Shown here piece by piece: positions 33,074 through 44,472 of a stretch of DNA of 64,000 nucleotides. Under the pieces are notes generated by a model. It was given only the letters and a program-made list of their open reading frames with translations. It was not told where the DNA came from and searched no databases. The translations under genes were made by a program, and so were the position numbers. Source of the stretch: Mauremys mutica (Eukaryota; Chordata; Testudines; Geoemydidae); the NCBI RefSeq assembly GCF_020497125.1, contig NC_059084.1:33138203-33202202 (forward strand), written 5' to 3'. Numbering within the stretch: the first letter of the stretch is position 1; each line of letters begins with the position of its first letter.

Positions 33074-33326
33074 AAGGCTAAGATTTTGTCATGGGTATTT
33101 TTAGTAAGAGTCATGGACAGGTCATGGGTAATAAAGAAAAATTCACGGAAGCCCATGACCTGTCATTGACTTTTACTAAAAATACCCATGACAAAATGGG
33201 GAGCTCAGCTCCACAGTCCTCCCTGGCAGCCGGAAGCTCCAGGGTCCCCCAGCTGCCAAGGGCTGAAGTCACAGAAGTTGCTGGAAAACACAGATTCCAT
33301 GACCTCGGTGAAAAAATTGTAGCCTT
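33074..33326. mobile_element. MITE with AAGGCT termini, second copy
   Basis: Left AAGGCTAAGATTTTGTCA, right TTGTAGCCTT. Flanking 10-mers AATTATATAT (33064-33073) and AATTATAGAA (33327-33336) agree at 8 of 10 positions, consistent with the long duplication seen at 20087-20872. Interior palindromic blocks (GTCATGGACAGGTCATGGG) are shared with that copy. Confidence 0.7.
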
Positions 33327-33488
33327 AATTATAGAACATACAACCAAGTTTGGGGTTTATGCCCTCCTTTTTGACAGCATGCCCTGAGGTTGCCACTCAC
33401 AGTTGTGAACCACTGCAGACAGTATGACACCTATGAAGTAGGGAGGTCCCAGAGCCTGGGCTTCAGCCTGAGCCCAAACATGCTGTGA
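33327..33488. other. Unassigned
   Basis: No firm assignment. Confidence 0.3.
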
Positions 33489-34660
33489 TGAGTTCAATCA
33501 CAGAAACCCCCTTGGGACTGTTGCCTGATGTGCTGCGACTACCTCTGAGCCCGTTTTCTCTGCCAGTTTGGGCCTTCAGAACCCTGCTTTGTTGAGCCAG
33601 ATAAGCTAATCTGCTGCAATACAGACCCAGGGTCTGACCCACGCTCCCAAAACTGCTGACTCAACTGAAAACAGCTTAGAATGTGCTTCTGTCTCTAGCA
33701 CCCAGACACCCAGGTCCCAATGGGATCCAAACCCCAAATAAATCCATTTTACTCTGTATAAGCTTATAAAGGGTAAACTCATAAATTGTTCACCCTCTAA
33801 AACACTGATAGAGAGATGCACAGCTGTTTGCCCCTCCAGGTATTAATTACTTACTCTGGGTTAATTAATAAGTAAAAGTGATTTTATTAAGTATAAAAAA
33901 GTTGGATTTAAGTGGTTCCAAGTAATAACAGACAGAACAAAGTAAGTTACCAAGCAAAATAAAACAAAACATGCAAATCTAAGCCTAATACAGTAGGAAA
34001 CTGAATACAGGTAAATCTCACCTGCAGAGATGGTCCAATAAGCTTCTTTCACAGACTAGACTCCTTCCTAGTCTAGGCCCAATCCTTTTCAGACCAACGT
34101 TGTAGTTTATGGCCTGGGTCCAGCAATCACTCCCACCCCCATAGTTACTGTCCTTTGTTCCAGTTTCTTTCAGGCATCTCTGTGGGGTGGAGAGGCCATC
34201 TCTTGAGCCAGCTGAAGACAAATGGAGAGGCTTCCAGGGCCTTTTATATACTCTCTCTTGTGGACAGAAACCCTTTTGTTTTTCTATGCAAAGTCACAGC
34301 AACAAGATGGAGTTTGTAGCCACCTGGGCAAATCACATGTCCATGAATGATTCCACTTTTTGCAAGCTGACGCCATTGTTTACATGTTAGTTTGAACATT
34401 CCCAGGAAAGCTCAGCTGTGGATTGACGTCTCCCAAAGTTCATTGTCAGTTTAGTGTTTCTTGATTGGGCACTTACTGAGAATAGTCCTTTCTCAAGAAG
34501 CTGCCCAAATGCTTCACTGAGGCTACTTAGAATCAAACACATTGAGATACAACTACATAGCCAACATTCATAACTTCAAATACAAAAATGATACACACAG
34601 ACAGACAGCATAATCATAACCAGCAAATTACAATCTTTCTATAGACATCTTGGTTGACCT
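33489..34660 (-). repeat. ERV LTR, probably minus orientation
   Basis: Contains GATTTTATTAAGTATAAAAAAG, a run with TTACCAAGCAAAATAAAAC and surrounding blocks I recognise as a high-copy turtle/crocodile LTR family. Exact ends are not resolved. Confidence 0.5.
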
Positions 34661-35340
34661 CCTTTGTACAAGATTTAGTGCATCTATAGGATCCTGGTTG
34701 CAACAATGATCTACATGGTCACAGTTCATGTCAGTAACGTCACACCCTCCGTCTGAACTTACTGCCAGAGACTTGGACACTGTCCATGGCGGAGGTAGTA
34801 CATGTAAAATCCCTGTTTGTCTCTGGTCACACACCCTTCCGGTACCGTTAAACCCTATGATGTCATTCATAGGTGTCTTAGAAAAGTTCTGGGTTCCTGG
34901 TCTCTGAGTGCCTGAAAACATGTTGGGGTGCAGTATTGCTAACAGTATGCAGATAGCAATATCTGTTAAAGTGACGGTGTCTTGGTATTTAGCCACCAAT
35001 GCCATGGGGGGCGGTGTCTCAGTTTCCCCTTCCACACAGCAGCGTAGGCCTGTTATGCTTTTGCTGCTGTGCCAAACTTCCAGCCTGTTTACAGGTATAA
35101 GCTGAAAAGCAACATGCTTGTGGGACTGTCTTGTTACCATCCCTAGCATGTAGAATTTTTTTTCCCACAAATCAGGTAAGTCACGTCTTTAAAGCGTTTA
35201 CCATTAGTATTAACTTCTTTGTCTTGACCCATAGATGAAGTAGCAAAAGACACAAGATTAACAGCCAATTTATGACAAACAGACTTTGTTCACACAGTTT
35301 GGCTTGTTCAGTGTCTATTCCATTTTCCAATCCTTTTGTG
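34661..35340. other. Retroelement-associated, unassigned
   Basis: A 180-codon minus frame (34628-35170) exists, but no protein family is recognised. Its position between an LTR and a protease-like frame suggests internal retroelement sequence. Confidence 0.3.
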
Positions 35341-36660
35341 TACCATGTTAGGTGCTTTGAAACAGATTTTTCTGCTCTTTGGAGAAAGCTTTCAATTCAG
35401 GCATGTGTTTGAGGCTTTGGCAAGGAAAGGATGCACTGCAGCCATGCCTGCCCTCGGCCCCTCCCTCTGGAATTTCTTTGGGTTGGATCCCACCCCCTTG
35501 TGAAGCTTCCCAAAGGCAAAGTTTTTCTTCCCCCAGCCTTGAAGAGACTGTTATCTTTTACAAGGGTAGCAGGAATAACATTCTTTAATGGAGTGGTTTG
35601 GATTGGTAAGATCCCCTCGGTCACCCCACTCTCTGTTCCCAACAGGTCAGCTGGGTAGACTCTCCCCTCCAGGAGATCTGACCCCCCATCTTCCCTTAAA
35701 ACCTGCTCCTCAGGTGAGGGGTCTGGCATGTCAGATGCAGATGTTTTACCCACCTCCTGGGGAAAAGCCTCCCTACAAAAAGTGGGCAGACCCTCTTGTC
35801 CCCCTCACCTTCCATCAGGACTTCCCTCTCTGGGCTTCCCTCTGAGGCAGACACTCCTTTGTCCCCCAAAAGGTGACCCTGATCCAGCTATGGGCTCACA
35901 GCTACCAGCTATGACAGACCCTTCAATGTCCAGCAAACCCTCCCCCCTCCCATTGTCTCAGGTTGGGCTTGCTTCCAGCTATAGAATCCTTGGGATCTGT
36001 TCCCACTGCAGCAGTCACCAGGACCCCAACTTCCATCTCCAGGATATGTGTCTCTGTGCACCCCAGGGTAAGACCTGTCCCCTGCGGACCTGCAACTTCC
36101 TGTCAGTCAGCAGCTGGGAAGGCCTCCCTGTTACAAAGGTGGAACATTCCCCTCCCATAGGGAGATGATCAGGGGGACAGGAGCTGGCTCTATCCAGCCC
36201 CTCCGGCAGGAATTTGCTTTGAGCCCCGGGGCTACAGGAAGTGGTTATGACCATCCCTGCTGCTACCAAGGAATTAAAGAGATACTCTCCTATTTCTCCA
36301 GCAGCACTTGTGACTTTACCCTCCCCTCTGGGGCTTTCAGCACAAGATTCCTTCTTGCTGCTAACAAACCCTGGGACAGATTCTGCGACATCAAAAAAAT
36401 CATTCCCCAGTATAAATGGTGCAAAATTGTGTGCCACTGCTGTAACAGTCAATTCAGTCTGCAAATCACCAGTTTCCATGTTTACCTTAGCTAAGGATGC
36501 AAGGACTTTGTAACCTCCCACCAATTCTAATTCTGCCCTTTTCCCAGGTAACAAATCTTTCTCATGGATCCACCCTCTCAAACCCCTTCTCCTGGTCGAG
36601 AGACAGGAGGGCGAATGACTGACCATCTCTGAACATCAGGTGGAGAAGGTCCCAGGCCAG
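35341..36660 (-). pseudogene. Retroelement protease-like region
   Basis: The minus frame 36626-36015 contains a beta-rich stretch ending FILGNDFFD. This resembles the second half of a retrotransposon aspartic protease (the ILGND/LLGRD motif). The DSG active site itself is not seen. A second frame (35753-35397) is acidic and Pro-rich, like linkers between protease and RT in gypsy-type elements. No RT is found. Family assignment uncertain. Confidence 0.45.
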
Positions 36661-37085
36661 ATAGAGGTTATTGAACATGGTCTGGCCCAAAAAGAGTGTA
36701 GGTCTGGTCAGGGTGGATTGTGTCTGCCAGCCTGGACATCAACTGTTGCAAGACAGCCTTTGATACAATTTTATAGCCTGTGCTGAGCTGCAATACTGGG
36801 TGCCAGTTCTTCATGTTGGCCTGCCCGCACATTAGGAGGGAGCATCTTGCGCCCCAGGAACTCAGCCCAGATAATGACAAGGTCCGGGTTGAAGTCTTCC
36901 CAGAACGTTTGGTAGCAATCCACAGTCAGCCCATCAATGTCTGGGGATTTGTTGGTGGGCATTTGATGGAGGGCTTCCTGGAACTTGGCCAGAGTGAGAG
37001 GAAGCTCAAGCCAGTCCTGGTTGCCTGCTCTGACCATAGGGAGTTCAGCCCTCAGGAGCCCGAAAGCATTGGTGTTAAGTCCTTG
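36661..37085 (-). pseudogene. Tx1/L1-like LINE reverse transcriptase fragment
   Basis: The minus strand encodes LTLAKFQEALHQMPTNKSPD followed by GLTVDCYQTFW, the RT palm entry motif of L1/Tx1 elements. Then come LGRKMLPPN and, after a frame change, STGYKIVSKAVLQQL and HPDQTY. These blocks are in the order expected of an L1-type RT. Heavily truncated. Confidence 0.65.
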
Positions 37086-37560
37086 GGGCAGCCAGTGTAG
37101 GAAACAATCACTTGAGGCCAGAGAGCAGACAGCTAACCAAAACCTCCATTTTATTTACAGAAACAGAGAGCTCACCCAGCCGGTTGAAACCGGCTGAGCT
37201 ATCCCTTAATAGTCTAACTCAGTTGCCATAGTAACAAAACCCATGACAACCAAATACACAACAATTGGCACCAGGTGAGTCTAGGGAGAAAAGGTAGAAA
37301 GCCCTTGTTCTTTCCTGGATCTGTGAGAGGTGTCATCCTCTGCCAGGAGGCAGGTGATGTTTTTGACATCTCCTTCTCCAGGAAATAGATGAAGTGGGAA
37401 CTGTGAGGTGTATCCAGAAAGAGTAAGATGAAGGGTCCCTGAGCCTTGCAGTCATCAAGGACCCAAAGCTTGTCCCACTTCTCCGGACACTCCAAGCAGA
37501 GGGAGAGATTCCCAGGCGAGCAGCCAGGCATCTCTCTTGCTCAAACCCATCTCACACTCC
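37086..37560. other. Retroelement-like sequence, unassigned
   Basis: Includes TTTTATTTACAGAAACAGAG (LTR-like) and a 105-codon minus frame with FILLFLDTPHSSHFIYFLE. It may belong to the neighbouring Tx1-like LINE. Not proven. Confidence 0.3.
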
Positions 37561-38316
37561 AACTTCTATCACTGCATCTCTCCACCAATTGGCCCCATGG
37601 GTGTAGTCATGGCAGAAGAGCCAAGCACTTACCCACCACCTCTGCACTAAGGGAAAGACGTGCCTTTGCCTGTGCCAACCTAACCAGAACTCCCCCAGAA
37701 GGACGCTATGAAGCCAACAACCAGCAGGCTGTTGTTGGAGGTGGGTTTGGTAGCGTTAGCAGCAGCGGAGTCCCCACCTCTGCCTGTTATCGGTGTTTAG
37801 GCAAAGGTGACAGTAGTGGTGGTGGCTGCTGCAGGAATGATGGCTGGGGGACAGAGCTGAGGGGATGCAGCAACAGTAACCAGGGGCACACCTCACTCCT
37901 TCGCTCCTCCCTATCCCCCATGGACGAAGCTGCTGGAACAGAAGCCTCCTCTGTGGTCGGGTCAGGGTCTGCCATTAGAGGGTAGGTAATGGGAACATCC
38001 CTCAAAAGGGGAAGAAAATGGAACGGGGAGTAAGAGGAAGAAAAAGTAGGTTAACCACTCCTCCCCACTAGACTGTAGGGTGGGAAGGTGGGAACAAACA
38101 GAAAATGATGTAATTGTATAATGAGAGAGAGAAATACCACATGTGGGGAGGGAGTACACATAGCTCCTAACTGCACTGGGTGAGTGAGGGGGTGTGGAGA
38201 ACTTGGAAAACCTCTGATTTATTTTTATGAAAAAAACTATGTGACTCAGTTTCCCTCCCTCTCCCAAACTTGTATTGTTACCCACCAACAGTGAAGATGT
38301 TAATTTCTTTTTCTTT
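37561..38316. other. No recognised feature
   Basis: A Ser/Gly-rich plus frame (37446-37985) looks compositional. No repeat or exon recognised. Confidence 0.35.
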
Positions 38317-38610
38317 GGGTACGTCCAGACTACCCGCCGAATCGGTGGGTAGCGATCGATTTTGCAGGGATCGATATATCGCGTCTCATCTAGACGCGAT
38401 ATATTGATCCCCGAACGCGCTCCCCGTCGACTCTGAACTCCACCGGAGCGAGTGGCGGTAGCGGAGTCGACGGGGGAGCCGCGGACGTCGATCCCGAGCG
38501 GTGAGGACGGGAGGTAAGTCGGGATAAGATACTTCGACTTCAGCTACGGTATTCCCGTAGCTGAAGTTGCGTATCTTACCTCGACACTGCCCCCCAGTGT
38601 GGACCAGGCC
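38317..38610. mobile_element. Harbinger-type MITE
   Basis: Ends GGGTACGTCCAGACT and AGTGTGGACCAGGCC are imperfect inverted repeats, with TTT on both sides. The interior has nested palindromes (GATCGATATATCGCGTC and its partner; CAGCTACGG...CCGTAGCTG). Same group as 24564-24807. Confidence 0.75.
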
Positions 38611-39150
38611 TTTGAGTTGGGGAGATGTGATCAAATGCAATACCCTGGAAGTGGGGAAACTGCAAAGATATTATACAGAGATGTGACAGACACTATGAGC
38701 ACATGAGAGCATCACAGACTATTATATCTATAATGTGATGGGTCTTTGTGAGTTAGGGACTGTTTTCTAGCTCAGAAGGGAGGGTGACTGAGCTTCCTGC
38801 AGAAACTAAAATCCCTGGAGAGACAAACAACTCTGGGGAAGTATCACCTGAGAGGCATTGCATATGCTGGTTCAGAACAGGCTGAAGAGGCCCCGCAGAC
38901 AAAGAAAGAATAAATAGCTTGAACTGACTCAGAGATTACCCTCACGTGATCCATGAACTGGTCTGTGATTTTAACCACAATGGCAAAGCTTGCTGGGAGG
39001 GTGGGAAGGACTGGAATCTGCCCGGGTCTCCCTGTGGAAAATGGGTTACACTTGGTAAGCTAGTGTGTGGGGGCTGTTTGTTATTTTATGGTATGTTTTG
39101 TCTGTAAATGTTCTGTGCAAGCTGCCTTCATAACCCCTGGGAGAGAAAGA
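38611..39150. other. Unassigned, LTR-like in part
   Basis: No coding feature. The stretch before 39150 is probably retroelement flank interrupted by the Penelope tail. Confidence 0.3.
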
Positions 39151-39292
39151 ACTGCAGAATTTCACTCCATGCATCTGAAGAAGTGGGTTTTTTACCCACA
39201 AAAGCTTATGCCCAAATAAATTTGTTAGTCTTTAAGTGCCACTGGACTCCTTGTTGTTTTTGTGGATACAGACTAACACGGCTACCCCCTAA
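39151..39292 (+). mobile_element. Penelope-like element 3' tail
   Basis: CATCTGAAGAAGTGGGTTTT, ACAAAAGCTTATGC, AAATTTGTTAGTCTTTAAG and GACTAACACGGCTACC are present. The first blocks recur at 58998-59085 downstream of a Penelope-type GIY-YIG frame, so this is taken as a severely truncated copy. Confidence 0.6.
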
Positions 39293-39844
39293 TACTTGAC
39301 ACCTTTGGAAAGAGATGATCTGAGATTTCTGTGGGTATCAAGTGGTCAGGAGCAGATATCACAAGAGGATGTTTTGAAAGGACTCAGGGGCTGGGGTGTC
39401 TCTGTTGCCAGCCTGGGCAAATTCAGGGCTGGCATAGCTCAGAGGAGAGTGCTTGAGTGGCTGACAGGCTGTTGGTGTTAGGGAGCTGACACCTAGCTGG
39501 CACAGGTGAGACTTCCTCCCACTGAAAGCAGGTGGCAACAAGGTGACTCTCAGCCCTGGGTGCTCCAAGAAGAGTCACAGAGCCCCTTCACACTAATGCA
39601 AATGGGAAGGCAAGGGGGTATAGAGGAGTAATAGGGGGAAGCACACATACCCATGTACACTTATGAGTAAGAGGGTTGCACTGGCACAGTCCCAGAGGGG
39701 AGGCCTAACACCTACTGCAGGTGGAGCAGGGCAGGGCTGATGGAGCCCACAAACTCTCAGTAACCCTTTTTTCGCCAGGGTGGGGTTTGTACACCCCATC
39801 ACCTTCCCCATTCACATAAGTGGAGCAAAACCTCAGGTTTCTGT
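39293..39844. other. Unassigned
   Basis: Likely the remainder of the repeat split by the Penelope tail. No gene seen. Confidence 0.3.
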
Positions 39845-39960
39845 TTGACATTGGAGAAGCTGCTGATCACTAGGAAACTTCATCCCTTGCTCTTGGGTGA
39901 GGACCTGGCCATAGCGATCCATACATTTGTCACCTGCAGGCTAGATCACTGTCGTTCACT
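39845..39960 (+). pseudogene. LINE reverse transcriptase thumb fragment
   Basis: The plus strand encodes LLLGEDLAIAIHTFVTCRLDHC, close to the conserved HAFVTSRLDYCN block at the end of L2/Rex-like RT domains. Only about 40 residues remain. Confidence 0.6.
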
Positions 39961-40659
39961 GTATTGGAAGCCGACAATGAAGCACGGGGTAGAACGCAGC
40001 TGCTCACCTTCTGCATGAGCCAGGTCTGGAGCAGAGAGAGAGAGATTTGTGAGTGATCAGCATAGAGATGGTAGTTAAATTTGTATTTGCAGATGAGATT
40101 ACCCAGGGATAAGATCTAGAGGAAGAAGAGAAGAGGACCAAGGACAGCGCTCTGTGGAACCTCCCCACCAGAAATTGGAGGGTTCTTCTCCGAAGACAGA
40201 ATTATGAATTCCCTGTTGGGCTTTTCTAGGGTGCTCATCACTAACATCTCAGTGCTTCACAATTAATTTATCTTAATACCCCCTTAGCTCCCAGAGGTGT
40301 TATGATCTCCATTTTACAGATGGGGAGAAAAAAAAATCAGAGCAAGATTAAATTCAAGTTTCCACTGACCTTGACTGCATAATTCATGAAAAGAAGAAAG
40401 TGATTTTTTGGAGTATTTTATATCTGTCACACTGTGCTGTGAATGTATGACAATACCCTAATCAAACCTTACTGAATTAAGTTTAAGTATTTTAGGAGTT
40501 CATTGCATGCAAATGTTTATGTACTGTTGAGGGATTGCATATATTTCCACGAGGGACAGAGACCACAGTCCTCCAGGAACTAAGAATAGTAAGGCAGATT
40601 CACTCAGGTTGTAACACTTCCAACCAGTAAGCCTTACCCAGAAGGAGGCTCACAGACCA
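39961..40659. other. Unassigned
   Basis: Mixed sequence, no gene. It ends with GACCA, the target duplication of the following solo LTR. Confidence 0.3.
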
Positions 40660-41652
40660 TGGTTCAAACTGGATTCTCCAAGGACCATTTGACAGGATGT
40701 TCTACTTCACCACTAGAATGGTACCTCTTGGTTGTTCTGGGGAATAGCTCACAAGTCAACACTCCTTCCCATAGTTGTACACTGTCTCTCCACCTCTCTC
40801 TCTCTGGGTATGCAACACTTCTCTCACTCCATGAGCTGCTGCAGCCCCTTTGTGACCAAGGGCGGCTCTAGCAATTTTGCTGCCCCAAGCACGGCGGCAC
40901 ACCGCAGGGGGGCTCTGGCGGTCGCCGATCCCGCGGCTCCGGTGGACCTCCTGCAGACGTGCCTGCGGAGGGTCCGCTGGTCCTGCGGCTCCGGCAGAGC
41001 ATCCACAGTCACGCCTGCGGGAGGTCCACCGGAGCCGCGGGACCAGCGGACCCTCCGCAGGCACACCTGCGGGAAGTCCACCGAAGCCGCCTGCCGCCCT
41101 CCCGGCGACCGGCAGAGCGCCCCCCGCGGCATGCCGCCCCAAGCATGCGCTTGGCATGCTGGGGCCGGCCCTGTTTGTGACTTACCCCTCCAGCCAGGTC
41201 GCTCTATGCCTTTTCCCATTCCAAGGTCCAAAGTCTTCCTGCAGCAGTCCTAGGCAGTCTTCCCAGTCACTGCCTTGTAGTGCGACTCCCTCAGTGGCTG
41301 GCAAGGGAACCTGGGCCCACCATCTACTCCAGGTTCCAGCTCAGAGACCCTCTAGCTAGAAGTCAAGGTCTGCTCCCTTCTAGACCTTACTGCCTCTTCC
41401 GGAGTCCTGGGTTTGCCAGCCCAAACACACCTCCCTTCTCCCAGGGAATGACTACAGACTTTCCCAGCAGCCCCCCTTCTGCTTCCAATTTCCTGTCTTT
41501 ATAGTCCTAGCCCAGCTCATTCCCCCTCGGCTGAGCCCCCGCCCTCAGTCAGGGATTGTTTAGCCACCTAATTTTCCTGAGCTGCGGCCTGTTGGGTTAA
41601 TTAGTCTTCCTTAACCCTTTCAGGGCAAGTATGGGGTAAACACCCCATCACA
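40660..41652 (-). repeat. Solo LTR with 5-bp TSD, carrying a hAT MITE
   Basis: Starts TGGTTCAAAC and ends CCCCATCACA (TG...CA), flanked by GACCA at 40655-40659 and 41653-41657. No internal retroviral sequence is attached. Subtracting the hAT insertion leaves about 670 bp. Minus orientation is inferred from the related LTR ends nearby. Confidence 0.85.
40857..41173. mobile_element. hAT MITE with perfect 8-bp TSD
   Basis: Termini CAAGGGCGGCTCTAG and GGGGCCGGCCCTG. TTTGTGAC lies at 40849-40856 and 41174-41181. The interior holds a long GC-rich inverted repeat (about 40935-41010 against 41010-41080). Same family as 57899-58157. Confidence 0.93.
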
Positions 41653-41657
41653 GACCA

Positions 41658-41800
41658 ACAGACAAAGAAAGTATTTTTGGCAGCTATAAAAATAAATGAA
41701 TAGTATGTAACCAATGGAAGAAAGAGGAAGTTGATACTAATGAATATAAACCAGAAGTTAGGAATTGTGGAAAATTGATAAGGGAAGCAAAGGGATATAA
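41658..41800 (+). mobile_element. CR1 ORF2 fragment
   Basis: The plus strand reads EEVDTNEYKPEVRNCGKLIREAKG, the Lys/Arg-rich linker between CR1 endonuclease and RT. The next CR1 segment in order appears at 50539, so both may be parts of one copy split by the intervening LTR nest. Confidence 0.55.
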
Positions 41801-41991
41801 TGACACCTTTGGTTTCAACCCAGACCAGTAAGGGTTTGAATCAGTGCTTACTCTGCAACTCTGGGTGCCTTAAATGCTATGCTGCTGTGTCTGTCAGCCC
41901 TGATGTCAACAGCAAGCCTACAAGCATTCAGATCACACCTCTACACTTTTTCAGACTGACTTTCCATCCTGAATTTCCCTAAAAAACCATC
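41801..41991. other. Spacer before LTR A
   Basis: No recognised feature. Confidence 0.3.
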
Positions 41992-42598
41992 TGTGATGGG
42001 ATCCCTGGGGTACAACTTGGAACTGTGGGATCACTGTGCCCCCATAACTCTCCAGCCTGGATTGTCTCTCAGAATGCTTTGCTACTGACAAGCAGCAAAC
42101 TCCTACAGGCACTGTTATCACTCAGCCACCAGCATGCAGAGACACACCCAGCTAAGTTGCATAAATGCTCTCCAAGCCACTCATGAACTACGCAGAGGGA
42201 GACTTCAGCAAATCCCCTCCAGCTCCCAGCCTTGCACCCCAGAAATCTTACACTGTTCAAGACCTTCCCTTGAACAGTGCAAGTTCATTAGTTAGTTCAC
42301 CACTTCATCACAGGATAGCGGATATGCTATCGAGCAGATTCCCCATGCACTTTAGACAAACTCACTGGTTTAAAATAAAACATTAGAATAAGTTTATTAA
42401 CTATAGAAAGATAGATTTTAAGTGGTAAATATAAAAGGTCAGAGATATTTATTTAAGAAAAGTAAACATGGGTTCTAAATCCTAAATTTTCAGACTAAGC
42501 AAGATTTGAATCAAACAGCTTTTCTCACCCCACTGGATGTTGCAGGTAGGTTACAGTTCTTAATACTGTGACATGGGGCTTGGCTACACTTACAAGTT

Positions 42599-42720
42599 GC
42601 AGCGCTGGGAGTTACAGCGCTGGTCATGCAGCTGTGTAGGGCCAGCGCTGCAGTGTGGCCACACTGACAGCTACCAGCGCTGCAGTGTGGCCACACTTGC
42701 AGCACTTTCCAGCGCTGTAT
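42599..42720. repeat. Left subterminal CAGCGCTG array
   Basis: Five copies of the 8-bp palindrome CAGCGCTG or one-base variants, two of them within repeated CAGCGCTGCAGTGTGGCCAC units. Likely binding sites for the element's own proteins. Confidence 0.8.
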
Positions 42721-42946
42721 TGAGAGGTGCATTGTGGGCAGCTATCCCACAGAGCACCTCGTCCCGTTTTGGCGCCGTTTTGGCGCTGAGTATTGTGGGA
42801 AGGGGAAGGAAGTGTGTGGGTCATTCCGCTTCCTGTTCCAACGCCCCGTGGTGCATCGCTTCACATCCCAGCATTCTGTCTTTCTGGCAACGTTTGGCGC
42901 CATTGTGAGTGTCTGCTCTGTGTGTGAATCGCGATTTCTGTGGGAA

Positions 42947-44194
42947 ATGGAGCCCGAGCTGCTGAGGACTGTGCTGATGAGTGTCGCCAGCACAACACGT
43001 TTGGCAGTCGAGCTATTCCTTCAGCTCCAAAGTGACAGCGAGGAGTCTGACGATGATATCGATATCGATTCTCCTGCCGCGTGTGACACTAAAGTGCTTG
43101 TGGCATTCACGGAAATGCTCAGCACCGTTGAACACCGCTTTTGGGCTCGGGAAACAAGCACTGAGTGGTGGGATCACATCGTCATGGAAGTCTGGGATGA
43201 CGAGCAGTGGCTGCAGAACTTTCGTATGAGAAAAGCCACTTTCATGGGACTGTGTGCTGAGCTCGCCCCCACTCTGCGGCGCAAGGACACAAGATTGAGA
43301 GCTGCCCTAACGGTAGAAAAGCGGGTGGCTATTGCAATCTGGAAGCTGGCAAATCCAGACAGCTACCGGTCGGTCGGGAACCAGTTTGGAGTGGGAAAGT
43401 CGACCGTTGGAATCGTTTTGATGCAAGTTTGCAAGGCAATTAATCGCATCCTGCTAAGAAAGACCGTGACTCTGGGGAGCGTGCAGGACATTGTGGATGG
43501 CTTTGCACAAATGGGTTTCCCTAACTGTGGAGGGGCGATAGACGGGACGCATATTCCTATTCTGGCCCCCCCCCACCTGGCATCAGAGTACGTTAATCGT
43601 AAGGGGTATTTCTCTATGGTTCTCCAGGCGCTTGTGGATCACCGCGGGCGTTTCATTGACATTTACACAGGCTGGCCTGGAAAGGTGCATGATGCACGCA
43701 TCTTTCGGAACAGTGGCCTGTTCAGGAAGATGCAGGCAGGGACTTTTTTCCCAGACAGGAAGATCACAGTAGGGGACGTCGAAATGCCCATTGTGATCCT
43801 TGGAGACCCCGCTTACCCGTTACTGCCTTGGCTCATGAAACCCTATACAGGGAAGCTTGACAGGAGCAAGGACCGGTTCAACTACAGGCTGAGCCGGTGC
43901 CGAATGACTGTGGAGTGTGCTTTTCGCCGTTTAAAGGCACGCTGGCGTTGCTTGTATGGGAAGCTAGACTTGGGGGAAAGCAGCATCCCCGCGTTTATAT
44001 CCGCTTGCTGTACCCTCCATAATATTTGTGAAGGGAAGGGTGAAACATTCAGTGAGGCATGGACCACCGAGGTTCAAGTCCTGGAGGCTGAATATGCACA
44101 GCCAGAGAGCAGGGCTAATAGAGAGGCCCAGCACAGGGCTACAAGGATTAGGGATGCCTTGAGGGAAGAATTTGAGGCTGAAAGCCAACAGTAA
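42947..44194 (+). CDS. Harbinger DDE transposase, intact frame
   Basis: 415 codons without a stop, resembling HARBI1/DDE_Tnp_4 transposases. A helix-turn-helix-like region (about residues 122-170) precedes the catalytic domain. The triad is readable: Asp199 in GAIDGTHIPI, Asp287 in ILGDPAYPLLPW and Glu323 in RMTVECAFRRLKARW. An HDARIF motif (about 248-253) and a CCTLHNI block (354-360) are also family-typical. The frame stays open upstream to 42734, but the ATG at 42947 is chosen because homologues begin near here with an acidic N-terminus; a spliced start cannot be excluded. The enzyme would cut and paste DNA in the nucleus, normally with the Myb-like partner. Confidence 0.92.
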   Translation: MEPELLRTVLMSVASTTRLAVELFLQLQSDSEESDDDIDIDSPAACDTKVLVAFTEMLSTVEHRFWARETSTEWWDHIVMEVWDDEQWLQNFRMRKATFMGLCAELAPTLRRKDTRLRAALTVEKRVAIAIWKLANPDSYRSVGNQFGVGKSTVGIVLMQVCKAINRILLRKTVTLGSVQDIVDGFAQMGFPNCGGAIDGTHIPILAPPHLASEYVNRKGYFSMVLQALVDHRGRFIDIYTGWPGKVHDARIFRNSGLFRKMQAGTFFPDRKITVGDVEMPIVILGDPAYPLLPWLMKPYTGKLDRSKDRFNYRLSRCRMTVECAFRRLKARWRCLYGKLDLGESSIPAFISACCTLHNICEGKGETFSEAWTTEVQVLEAEYAQPESRANREAQHRATRIRDALREEFEAESQQ

Positions 44195-44472
44195 TGTTTG
44201 CTGCCTTGCATGGGAGTGAATTGCACTGTTTACACTGTTATTCTATTATCCCTAAAATGATTTGCAGTGCCTCTTTCTTTACTGGGCTAAGGTATCTTTC
44301 ACTATCTGCTATAATAAAGACTGTTTTCAAAGCCAAGAATTGTTTTATTGTAAAGAAAAAAAATTCCTTGACAGACAGACAGACACAACATTTCATGAAC
44401 ACAAGAGGGAAGGGGTGTGGGTTGGTGAACTGTACAGTCACAAGTTTGCATATGTCCTGTCTGGAGTGCTGT
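44195..44472. other. Harbinger intergenic region
   Basis: AT-rich tail between the convergent transposase and Myb-like frames. AATAAAGACTG near 44312 can serve as polyadenylation signal for the transposase. Confidence 0.5.

Noticed and set aside
34628..35170. 180-codon minus frame
   Set aside because: No domain seen and surrounded by LTR sequence; could be chance. Listed only as unassigned.
37446..37985. 179-codon plus frame rich in Ser and Gly
   Set aside because: No domain, no splice context, and it begins in retroelement-like sequence.
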